Positions 9,283 through 16,762 of a stretch of DNA of 64,000 nucleotides are shown here, piece after piece. Below the pieces are notes generated by a model that was not told the origin of the DNA, did no database searches, and saw only the letters and a program-made list of their open reading frames with translations. Numbering within the stretch: the stretch's first letter is position 1; the number at the start of each line of letters is the position of its first letter. A program made the translations under genes and the position numbers. The DNA is from Bacteroides bouchesdurhonensis (GTDB lineage Bacteria; Bacteroidota; Bacteroidia; Bacteroidales; Bacteroidaceae): contig NZ_LT707006.1 of assembly GCF_900155865.1 (NCBI RefSeq), positions 3,264,577 through 3,328,576 on the forward strand, in the 5' to 3' direction.

Positions 9283-11184
9283 ATGACACGAATACTTCTA
9301 CTTACGATTATCACTATGACATTCAATACGCTGCTATTTGCCGCAAATCCACACAAGGCTACAGACCCAATAGCCTATCTGGATTTATCATATATGTGGA
9401 ATTACTCACCGGACAATCCCAAACAGGTAAACGAGATGTGGGATATACTACACAGTGTTGCAACTTTACAGGGTATTGTCAATCGCAATGCACCGCACAT
9501 TTACATCAATTACGTGAAAAATGAATTCATGGAAGTCGATCGATATTGGTGGGACCTATATAGACAAAAAGGTAAATGGCTTAACAGACGTGATACAGTG
9601 TACTACACTGACATTGTTAAGCTTACCGAGGATTATAAAGAGAAAATTCGTGGTGCCGTAGTTTATGATACGAATGTTGCATCTACATCATGTGTAGCTT
9701 CGGCTGTAGCCGGAATAGAAGATCTCATAGCCATTCGCTACGATACTTCGGAGGGAAGTTTATACCACCGTTTAATTATGAATGGCCCCAAACTGGAAGT
9801 CAAGGTATGGCTTGTAAATCATGACGGTACATCTATGTTCACAGGACAAGGGCAAATTCCTCAAACTGACCGTCCATCAACCGGATCCATAAAAAATGAT
9901 CCATATATTTGGTTTATAAGTAATTATATGAAACGAAATCGTTGTAGCGGTGAATATGGAGCTTACTATCTGGACCAATATTGGAAACAAAGCCCCCAGT
10001 CAGCACCCATGAATGCTCACTGCCTTACCAATCATGACTTTTTTGTCAGCCACCGCGCATTCTTTTTCGACCTCTCCCCATGGGCTGATGAATCGGCAAC
10101 AGACGAAAAAGCACAACCTGTCGGTAGTGACTTCTCCACTCTCACCGAAATGCTTAATGAAGCCTATCGCATAAATCGTGGCAAGAAAATATGTCATATA
10201 GGTGGTTTTCCCGCTTGGGCATATAAATATACCCGTCATGCAGGAGGTTCACATGAAGATGTAGCTACGGAATGGGAATTCAGCCGTATCATAAGTGCCT
10301 ACAATACCTTTAAAGACGCTGACGCCATTGGTTATGGAGCTTTGGCAAATGCCTCATTCTGGCAACATTATCCTACGGCAAAACAATATCCGCAAAAGTG
10401 GATCACAGATGAAGAATTACAACATCGCGGTTATCTGGATGATAAAGGTCATGTACGTATCGAAGGACGTAAATTCATTATCTTCTATGTCGGTGATTAC
10501 GACTCTTCAGCATGGATCACAAGCGTACTGCCTCACCTATGGAAAGACCCCGAACGTGGAAAATTACCTCTAATGTGGTGCATAAGCCCTGTCCTCGAAC
10601 GCCGTGCACCAATGGTAATGGATTATATACGTCGCACAGCTTCACCAAACGATTATTTTGCAGCGGCTGACAACGGTGCAGGTTATCTCATGCCGGGTAT
10701 GTTGCAAGCACCACGAGAATTATCAGGTCTACCCGACGGTTTGGAAGCGTGGGCAAAACACTGCCGTCCTTATTATAAGAAATGGGGACTGACAATCACC
10801 GGATTCGTCATCGACGGTCAAGCACCCGGTCTGACAGACAAAGGATTAGAATGTTATGCATCATTTAGCCCCAACGGAATAGTACCACAAAAGACTCCAC
10901 GCACACGACTTTTCGGTAATATGCCCATACTACGTGCAGGTTCGGATTTAGTTCAGACACCTGAGCAAAATGCTGACTTCATCGTGCAGGATATGCAACA
11001 CAGCCCTATCCCCTTCGGATGGTATCGAGATATACTAAAATCACCTTCTTGGCATAAACAAATGATGAATAAAATTGCTGAGACTGATCCTTCTATTGAG
11101 TTACTTGATGCTCCCACATTTTTTGAATTATATCGTCGATGGTTGCGAGAACATCCGGAGGCAGCTAATGGAAGGATTGAATAA
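9283..11184 (+). CDS. Secreted GxGYxYP-type putative glycoside hydrolase
   Basis: This 633-residue protein starts at ATG 9283, with a clean signal peptide (MTRILLLTIITM to about LLFA). It resembles the GxGYxYP family, large exported proteins common in Bacteroidetes PULs and thought to be glycoside hydrolases, with few tested members. The N-terminal part has LQGIVNR and repeated aromatic motifs of that family. The name motif appears as GAGYLMP in the second half, with Met where the family name has Tyr. It is transcribed away from the adjacent susC gene, over a 134-base gap holding a -7 element, so it probably serves the same PUL. Its 3' end faces the integrase gene 33 bases away. Activity cannot be assigned. 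Confidence 0.7.
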   Translation: MTRILLLTIITMTFNTLLFAANPHKATDPIAYLDLSYMWNYSPDNPKQVNEMWDILHSVATLQGIVNRNAPHIYINYVKNEFMEVDRYWWDLYRQKGKWLNRRDTVYYTDIVKLTEDYKEKIRGAVVYDTNVASTSCVASAVAGIEDLIAIRYDTSEGSLYHRLIMNGPKLEVKVWLVNHDGTSMFTGQGQIPQTDRPSTGSIKNDPYIWFISNYMKRNRCSGEYGAYYLDQYWKQSPQSAPMNAHCLTNHDFFVSHRAFFFDLSPWADESATDEKAQPVGSDFSTLTEMLNEAYRINRGKKICHIGGFPAWAYKYTRHAGGSHEDVATEWEFSRIISAYNTFKDADAIGYGALANASFWQHYPTAKQYPQKWITDEELQHRGYLDDKGHVRIEGRKFIIFYVGDYDSSAWITSVLPHLWKDPERGKLPLMWCISPVLERRAPMVMDYIRRTASPNDYFAAADNGAGYLMPGMLQAPRELSGLPDGLEAWAKHCRPYYKKWGLTITGFVIDGQAPGLTDKGLECYASFSPNGIVPQKTPRTRLFGNMPILRAGSDLVQTPEQNADFIVQDMQHSPIPFGWYRDILKSPSWHKQMMNKIAETDPSIELLDAPTFFELYRRWLREHPEAANGRIE

Positions 11185-11217
11185 TCAAAATAGCACAATT
11201 CCAAAGAATTATTAGAT

Positions 11218-12021
11218 TTACCAGTTTACAATTTTATCTACAATTTGTTGCTGTTCACTTGCCGTACGACGGAGATAAATACGAGTTGTTTCTATACTCT
11301 CATGTCCCATTAAGTCGGCAAGTAAAGCTATATCATTAAAACGCTCCAGGAAATTCTTGGCAAAACGGTGACGAAAAGAGTGTGGATAGACGACCTTAGG
11401 ATTTAGATTATATTTCACAGCAAAATGTTTCAATTGTTGTGCGATTCCACGAGTTGTTAAACGTTCTCCAAAGCGATTCACAAACAAGTATCCAGATTGG
11501 ATCTGCTTCTCTGCAATCCATTTAATAGCTTCTACCCGCAGACCTTTAGGAATATAGAGTCTACGTATCTTACCACCTTTTGTATACATATCCAAGTACC
11601 CAGCCAATACATGTTCTACTTTAATTTGTTGCAGCTCACTAACACGTGCCCCAGTTGCAGCCATAAACCATACAATGAAATACCATCCATCATACCCATC
11701 TGCCTTTAACTTTGACTTTAAGAATTTATAATCAGCATCGCTAATTACATTCTCCAGAAAGTTTCTTTGCTGTACCTTTACAAATTTAAGTTTCAGCTTT
11801 TCTTGTTTAATAAATTCCAGATACTTATTTATGGCTTGTAAGCGAAGATTGACAGTTTGCAACTTAAAATTTTCAATCAAGAAGCCTTTATAAGCCAGAA
11901 GGTTTTCTTTATTTACATCTCCATAGTTTTCGAGGAAATGATTTACTGTCCAAACATAAGAACTGACGGTATTCCTTGCCAAGTCTGACTTAGCTAGAAA
12001 TGATTCAAATTTTGTTACCAC
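11218..12021 (-). CDS. Tyrosine recombinase / integrase (XerC/D-like)
   Basis: This is a DNA strand-exchange recombinase of 267 residues. The N-terminal SAM-like core-binding domain spans about 1-85 and the catalytic domain about 95-267. The full catalytic set is visible: Arg126 (ATGARVSEL), Lys148 (TKGGK), His214 and Arg217 (HSFRH), His240 (LMGHESIETT) and nucleophile Tyr249 (RIYLRR). It therefore looks active. The start codon is GTG at 12021; no in-frame ATG gives a better N-terminus. It is not accompanied by excisionase, relaxase or phage genes, and no tRNA or att duplication is visible. Similar lone recombinases in Bacteroides often sit beside capsule or shuffling loci. The four phased repeats about 340 bases upstream are candidate binding sites. 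Confidence 0.9.
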   Translation of the reverse strand: MVTKFESFLAKSDLARNTVSSYVWTVNHFLENYGDVNKENLLAYKGFLIENFKLQTVNLRLQAINKYLEFIKQEKLKLKFVKVQQRNFLENVISDADYKFLKSKLKADGYDGWYFIVWFMAATGARVSELQQIKVEHVLAGYLDMYTKGGKIRRLYIPKGLRVEAIKWIAEKQIQSGYLFVNRFGERLTTRGIAQQLKHFAVKYNLNPKVVYPHSFRHRFAKNFLERFNDIALLADLMGHESIETTRIYLRRTASEQQQIVDKIVNW

Positions 12022-12361
12022 AATTTTAAATTTATTAATGAATACGGCAACAATATAGTAAAAACTGCCTAATCTCGATTATAAAAAAAGACCCAAGAAT
12101 GGAGTATTTTACAAATTATTATACATCGGAAATTGGAAGCATATCCCTACCCTAAATTGATTGTAATTGGACCATGATTATAAAACAATTCTTTTATTTA
12201 GAAACGTTTATTCAGCCGATAATCATCTAAATTTGAAAATACAGATTTCTTATTGTATTTTATCTTCTCTTCCTAAATAAATCGCTCTCTTTTAGAGAGT
12301 TTGCATGATAGAAAAATTGTCTTTTTATAGCTACTTTATTGCTATCCATTCATACAACAAA

Positions 12362-12440
12362 ATAGTGACGCTATCCAGATCATATAGTGACGTTATAATA
12401 TAATTATACCGTTACTATACCTATAGAATAGCGTCACTAT
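12362..12440. repeat. Four 13-bp sites at exact 22-bp spacing, two direct and two inverted
   Basis: Copies: ATAGTGACGCTAT (12362-12374), ATAGTGACGTTAT (12384-12396), ATACCGTTACTAT (12406-12418, inverted, two mismatches to copy 2) and ATAGCGTCACTAT (12428-12440, the exact inverse of copy 1). Each copy starts 22 bases after the last, and the whole is symmetric about base 12401. Spacing of about two helical turns puts all four sites on one DNA face. That is expected of a protein-binding array (recombinase sites, an operator or origin-like iterons). It lies 341 bases upstream of the tyrosine recombinase start. Confidence 0.8.
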
Positions 12441-12504
12441 ATTTTAAGTACTATAAATTGAATTAGTATCAAATAAATATTTTCAGTAGTTTAAGGTTCC
12501 GATT

Positions 12505-12541
12505 AAAAAAATAACCGCATCTTCATATCAAAAGATGCGGT
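12505..12541 (-). terminator. Intrinsic terminator of the nuclease gene
   Basis: On the minus strand, AAGATGCGGT (12541-12532 side) pairs with ACCGCATCTT at 12514-12523. This is a perfect 10-bp stem with an 8-base loop, followed by TA and seven T residues. It lies about 65 bases after the nuclease stop. Confidence 0.85.
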
Positions 12542-12606
12542 CATTTTTCTATATATTTATTATTGCTTAAATTAATTCTTTAAAACTGAGCCAAGTGTAT
12601 CAGCCA

Positions 12607-13383
12607 TTATCCAAACAGTTCGTTCAAAAGTGCTGCCAACCTATATCCCGCTTTCAGGATCTGCTTTTCCGCAAAACCATGGGAGAAATTAATAAAATCA
12701 CGCGATTCTTCATGCGACAGCTTCTGATTAGATTTAGTCCAATCATAGATCACACGACAATTGCGAGCATTATCAGCGAGCCAATCACGAGGCGTACCCT
12801 TGCTCAATTCACGCTTCTCTTTTTTCGAACAACGATCAAGTTGGTGCTGGTATTCCATATAATACCATCTATTACTTAGTGTAAGAGCCCATTCATCCCA
12901 ATAATTATGAAAACCGTACTCTTTACCATTAAGTGAGAAATTAATATTCTTATACCATGGGTATTTTACGTGTCCAGGACAATGCATATCACCCACCAAA
13001 TGTACGATAAAGCGGATTGAAACTGTGATAGTCGAATCGTTCTGATTGCGGTAGTCTTTCATTTTAGCAATACAGTCCTCCAAAAAAGACATAGCATCAC
13101 CTTTGGGATTCGGGACATAATTGCCATCAGCATCAACACTATTAGTATGCCATGATGTAGTATGTTTATAAGCGGGCGTATGCCGAATCTGATCCATCCA
13201 AGAAGCATAATAGACAATCGAATGTCCATCGAGGTACTTTTCGATATTTTTTTTCGCTTTTGGCGTTAAGTTACATTCAGCGATATAGGCGACGGCATCA
13301 TGTCCTACTTTCCCCCAGCCAAACGCTGTACTGTACCAACAACAAAGCACGATAGTTAATAAAAACGCTGCTAATTTTTTCAT
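12607..13383 (-). CDS. S1/P1-type zinc-dependent nuclease, secreted
   Basis: This 258-residue exported enzyme belongs to the S1/P1 nuclease family, which cuts single-stranded DNA and RNA using three zinc ions. The signal peptide (1-22) would leave Trp23 as the mature N-terminus. That Trp and His28 of WGKVGH are the first zinc ligands in P1 nuclease. Further ligand-type motifs are ASWMDQIR (Asp), TTSWHTN (His), HLVGDMHCPGH (His, Asp, His) and NYWDEW (Asp). The length is normal. The gene stands alone, with its own terminator and long gaps on both sides. It may scavenge nucleotides in the periplasm. Identification is strong; the physiological role is inferred. Confidence 0.9.
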   Translation of the reverse strand: MKKLAAFLLTIVLCCWYSTAFGWGKVGHDAVAYIAECNLTPKAKKNIEKYLDGHSIVYYASWMDQIRHTPAYKHTTSWHTNSVDADGNYVPNPKGDAMSFLEDCIAKMKDYRNQNDSTITVSIRFIVHLVGDMHCPGHVKYPWYKNINFSLNGKEYGFHNYWDEWALTLSNRWYYMEYQHQLDRCSKKEKRELSKGTPRDWLADNARNCRVIYDWTKSNQKLSHEESRDFINFSHGFAEKQILKAGYRLAALLNELFG

Positions 13384-14249
13384 TTTGTAGTAGTTTTATT
13401 GGTTATTACGCAACAAATTAAAAGAAATTAATTGGAATAAGCAATAAAAAGAAAGAATAAGATAGCTCATTTCCCAAATTTCTATAAAACTAAGGTTAGC
13501 ACACGCAAAAAACATGAAACTATCTATTTTGACCAAGCTATTAATTTATTTACCACTTCTTGATTCCTTTTTGATTCCATGAGTTCTTCCTTAAAAATAG
13601 AATATTTAAACGATCAAAGCAGGATAGTATTCAAAAAGTTACCCAAATGAAACAAAAAATCCACAGCATTTGCAATTCCTGAATGTCACAATACTACTAA
13701 TTCATAATTAGATCCAGCAAATAATATGCAATATCACTTTTAAAACAATCATTTTATTCTAATATAAACAAAATCAACATCATTTTATCATTTCAAACAT
13801 TTCTATACTTACTCACAAAATAGAAGAAAAATGACATTAAAACAACGCTTTCATGACTTTGTCACTAAGAGAAAACAGGTTTCTCGGTGAGCAAGGAGTT
13901 GTTCCTCGGTGAGGAACAACTCCTTGGTTTAAAACCAACAAGTAGTTTTTCATCGCAAAGAAGTGCATATTTCATCTTTATACATACAATGTAGCCAATA
14001 TTTATGCATATTATTGCAATTATTTATGCAATTTATTTTCTATTTCAACAATTCTAGAATAAGAACTTACCAATGTAATCTTAAAAACAGAACATTTACA
14101 AGCTGTCACTACCAGCCATAAAGATTAAAGTTCTCCTAATTTTAAGATAAAAATGACATCTATCTGTTTTAATCTGACGGTTATTACTCTCATCAACAAG
14201 ATTCTTGTTTTTAAAACAATGAGTTATTTATTTTCTGTTCAAACAAAAT
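13384..14249. other. Gene-poor A/T-rich gap between nuclease and capsule locus
   Basis: An 866-base stretch with no full gene. The nuclease promoter must be at its left end (minus strand), but no perfect -7 element is visible. The only structured part is 13831-13938: a 19-codon reading frame (13831-13890, preceded by AGAAG), a perfect 16-bp hairpin (13892-13926) and a second small palindrome, TTGGTTT/AAACCAA (13924-13938). No clear terminator is seen just after the capsule operon's last stop at 14250. Confidence 0.55.
13892..13926. repeat. Perfect 16-bp hairpin with three-base loop
   Basis: The arm CAAGGAGTTGTTCCTC (13892-13907) is the exact reverse complement of 13911-13926, with loop GGT. 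The 9-mer CTCGGTGAG occurs at the loop and again just upstream (13883-13891). There is no T-tract on either strand, so it is not an ordinary terminator. It looks like a unit of an interspersed palindromic repeat, but only one copy is in this window. Confidence 0.75.
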
Positions 14250-14681
14250 CTAAATCTTCCAATTCATCCACCAATTTTTATCATATCTCCAACTATCATT
14301 AATAGCTTCAGAGAGTATTTTATTCGAGAAAACCATTAATATAGAATCTGGTTCTTCAGCTTTTATACCATTAGCATATCCCTCAGGTATACATAATATT
14401 TGACTATTATCCGCTGATAAATGAAAAACCTCTGGCAATAAATTATGAGAAGGATTCTCCCAATTATCAATTTTTACAAATGCAGTAGTAAATGAGCCTT
14501 TTACTGCATAAAACCACTTTTTCTCATGTTGATGTGCATGCCAAGCTCTAATAATAGATGTATCGTTCTGGTGAATAATATAGAAGCGTTCAACCTCACT
14601 CATATCCAAACTATTTACATGTGATATTTGTCCCCTATAATCAACAGATATATCTCCCTGAATTACTCTTATTTCAGACAT
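14250..14681 (-). CDS. RmlC/WxcM-like cupin, sugar-nucleotide modifying
   Basis: This 143-residue single-domain cupin is the last gene of the capsule operon. The core HAHQHEKKWFYAVKGSF and the ending WRYDKN resemble the RmlC (dTDP-sugar 3,5-epimerase) and WxcM/FdtA (3,4-ketoisomerase) folds. Cupins such as WbuC close the fnl-wbu gene sets of other bacteria. I set the start at ATG 14681. It is two bases after the transferase stop and has GGAGG eight bases before it, a rare good Shine-Dalgarno here; the TTG at 14696 would overlap the upstream gene. The reaction is unknown: it may modify the FucNAc branch or another sugar. Confidence 0.65.
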   Translation of the reverse strand: MSEIRVIQGDISVDYRGQISHVNSLDMSEVERFYIIHQNDTSIIRAWHAHQHEKKWFYAVKGSFTTAFVKIDNWENPSHNLLPEVFHLSADNSQILCIPEGYANGIKAEEPDSILMVFSNKILSEAINDSWRYDKNWWMNWKI

Positions 14682-14683
14682 AC

Positions 14684-15883
14684 TTAAATCCTCCAAAATA
14701 TTGCATTAATTTTTCCTATAATTTTTTCTCTGTTATATACGGAATCTAACAATCGGAAAGAATTCTCTGAAATACTTTTCATTTGACTATCTGACATATT
14801 TAAGAATGCTTCCATTCCTGAAGCAATCTCATTTATGTCTGATGGATGTGCAACTATTCCCAAACCATTTTCTTCTACTATTCTCTTTACTTCTCCTTTA
14901 AATACCGCATAAATAGGCTTATGTGTAGCAAGATAAGCTTGGAATTTGGATGGAATCATAATCTCATAAATTGGCGTATCTTTCAGCGATATTATTAATA
15001 CATCACTTGCTTCATAATAATCAGACATTTCTGAAAGAGACTTTCGCCCCATGAAGTTTATATTATGGATATCTTCCTTATTGACTAACTCTTTTAACTC
15101 TATCAGGTATGAGCCATCACCGATAATATTCAAAAATGTATCTGGGTATTTCTCTACAAACTTAGAAAAGCCATGCACAATATTTTCCAAATTCTGCACC
15201 TTACCAATATTTCCTGCAAAAGTAAAATTAAATTTGCCTGGTAGTTTCTTCTTTTGGCTAGGAGAATACTTCATCAATGACCAATTGGGAATAAAATGGA
15301 TCTCCTTTTCCGGTACATATCGATGAAGGCGATCAATAAATCCTTCACATGAAACTAAGATATGGTCACTATTTTTATATATCCACTTTACGAAATGGTC
15401 TAAACAAAAGATTAAAAAACGAGTCTTTTTAAAGCCATAAGCATATACTGTTTCAGGCCATAAATCCTGCGTCCAAATAGTTACTTTAGCATTATACAAT
15501 TTCTTTAAAATTATTCCTGCCGTTGCTAACGTCAAAGGTCCGGTTTGATAAATAAAAACTTTATCGAAACGACGCCCTATGAATAAAACTACCCAGAAAC
15601 TCCAAAAAACAAAAGAAAAATAATTTAGAATTTTAATCAAAGTACTTTTCTCATATCCTTGCATGACAGGAAAACGATGTATTTTAATCGAATTGAAATA
15701 GGTTATCTGATATATTTTATTCTTATATCCTTTATAAACCTTTCCAAATGGATAAGATGGAGACCTTGTTAAAACCTCAAATTCATATTGTTCCTTTTCC
15801 CATTCCTGCACTAAATCATTGATCAAGAAATCTTCTGGATAAAATGCTTCTCCAATTACCAATGCTTTCTTTTTCACCTTCAT
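14684..15883 (-). CDS. GT4-family glycosyltransferase, WbuB-like (L-FucNAc transfer)
   Basis: A cytoplasmic or membrane-associated GT4 glycosyltransferase of 399 residues. Features are an N-terminal GEAFYPEDFLINDLV, a helix-rich middle with TQDLWPETVYAYG, and the GT4 C-terminal block FAGNIGKVQNLENIV through SKFQAYLATHKPI. WbuB proteins, which add N-acetyl-L-fucosamine to a lipid-linked HexNAc, look like this and are encoded beside fnlABC, as here. The ATG directly abuts the stop of the upstream reductase gene (no gap), so translation is probably coupled. GT4 assignment is firm; the donor sugar is inferred from context. Confidence 0.75.
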   Translation of the reverse strand: MKVKKKALVIGEAFYPEDFLINDLVQEWEKEQYEFEVLTRSPSYPFGKVYKGYKNKIYQITYFNSIKIHRFPVMQGYEKSTLIKILNYFSFVFWSFWVVLFIGRRFDKVFIYQTGPLTLATAGIILKKLYNAKVTIWTQDLWPETVYAYGFKKTRFLIFCLDHFVKWIYKNSDHILVSCEGFIDRLHRYVPEKEIHFIPNWSLMKYSPSQKKKLPGKFNFTFAGNIGKVQNLENIVHGFSKFVEKYPDTFLNIIGDGSYLIELKELVNKEDIHNINFMGRKSLSEMSDYYEASDVLIISLKDTPIYEIMIPSKFQAYLATHKPIYAVFKGEVKRIVEENGLGIVAHPSDINEIASGMEAFLNMSDSQMKSISENSFRLLDSVYNREKIIGKINAIFWRI

Positions 15884-16747
15884 CTAGTCAAGATATTGAG
15901 AATACAAACTTTTATTATTTTTCATCCATTCATACTGTTCCAACAACATATCCTCATATCCAGGAACTTCATATGTAAATCTCTCTGACTTTGCAATAGA
16001 TTTATTTACTCCATTCTTATCAACTGGAAGTATATCAATATCGTTACGATGCCAGATTCGTTTAAACAGACTTAGCAAATCATATTTAGAAATCCCTATA
16101 CCATTACTAAGTTGTATAAGTCCTGTATTATCTTGGATAATAGCTGTATCTATCGCTTTTGCTAGTTCTAGTGTTGTAACTCCCCCCCATATTGCAGTTT
16201 TGAATCCATTCACTTTCCCTGTCTGGTACATAAACCAATGAAATAATCCTTCTCCATGAACTTTCAGTTCCGGTCCTATAATTGATGTACGGATAGTAAG
16301 ATCTTTATCATTTATAATTTCTCCTAAAGCTTTACTACGTCCATAAATGTCATCAGCATCTCTAAAATCACCTTCAGTATAATTTCCCTTTTTACCTGAA
16401 AAAACACAATCTGTACTAATATGAATCAATTTAGCTCCAATTTCATCTGAAAGTTTTTTCAATAAATGCGGAAAATAAGCATTTATAAATACTGCATTAT
16501 CTGGATAATCTTTAGAACCTTTTATCAAAATCCCTATACAATTGATAATTAATTCAGGACGAACCATACGAACAACTTCCGCCACAGCATTTTTATCAGT
16601 TACATCCACTATAATACTATCTTCAGTCAGTTTCGTGCGATACACAACATTGACCAATTCATACCTTCCGGTACTTTGAAGATAATAATAAGCTACATGT
16701 CCAGCCATGCCTGTGGCACCGAACAACAAAACTTTTTTCTTCAACAT
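15884..16747 (-). CDS. fnlB: SDR reductase of UDP-L-FucNAc synthesis (FnlB/CapF-like)
   Basis: This 287-residue extended SDR has an N-terminal Rossmann motif GATGMAG and the RmlD-like segments HISTDCVFSGKKG and DIYGRSKALGE (catalytic YxxxK: Tyr-Gly-Arg-Ser-Lys). FnlB/CapF reduces the 4-keto intermediate in the route from UDP-GlcNAc to UDP-L-FucNAc. Classical CapF is longer, with a C-terminal cupin. This one is RmlD-sized with no cupin, although a separate cupin gene lies two genes downstream. It sits between the fnlC-like and wbuB-like genes. The alternative is a dTDP-rhamnose reductase, which the missing rml genes make less likely. Confidence 0.75.
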   Translation of the reverse strand: MLKKKVLLFGATGMAGHVAYYYLQSTGRYELVNVVYRTKLTEDSIIVDVTDKNAVAEVVRMVRPELIINCIGILIKGSKDYPDNAVFINAYFPHLLKKLSDEIGAKLIHISTDCVFSGKKGNYTEGDFRDADDIYGRSKALGEIINDKDLTIRTSIIGPELKVHGEGLFHWFMYQTGKVNGFKTAIWGGVTTLELAKAIDTAIIQDNTGLIQLSNGIGISKYDLLSLFKRIWHRNDIDILPVDKNGVNKSIAKSERFTYEVPGYEDMLLEQYEWMKNNKSLYSQYLD

Positions 16748-16762
16748 TTTATGAAATAAATA

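Larger units (their letters stand above)
12022..12606. other. Intergenic region with phased repeat array and terminator
   Basis: A 585-base A/T-rich gap between the integrase start and the nuclease stop. It holds no convincing gene. Contents: a small 6-bp hairpin (CTCTCT/AGAGAG, 12284-12298), the four-copy 13-bp array at 12362-12440, and the nuclease terminator at 12505-12541. The integrase promoter must lie here, but I do not see a clear TAnnTTTG on the minus strand. Confidence 0.6.

Noticed and set aside
12362..12440. The phased repeats as a CRISPR array
   Set aside because: Repeats are 13 bp, spacers only 9 bp, copies are in both orientations and no cas gene is nearby.
13892..13926. The perfect hairpin as the capsule operon terminator
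   Set aside because: It lies over 300 bases past the last stop and lacks a T-tract on either strand.
11218..14249. An integrated phage or conjugative element around the integrase
   Set aside because: No structural, relaxase or excision genes, no tRNA and no direct-repeat att sites are visible; only the single recombinase gene is present.
15884..16747. dTDP-rhamnose reductase (RmlD) for the SDR in the fnl block
   Set aside because: The fold is RmlD-like, but rmlA, rmlB and a typical rmlC are absent and the gene sits between fnlC- and wbuB-like genes.
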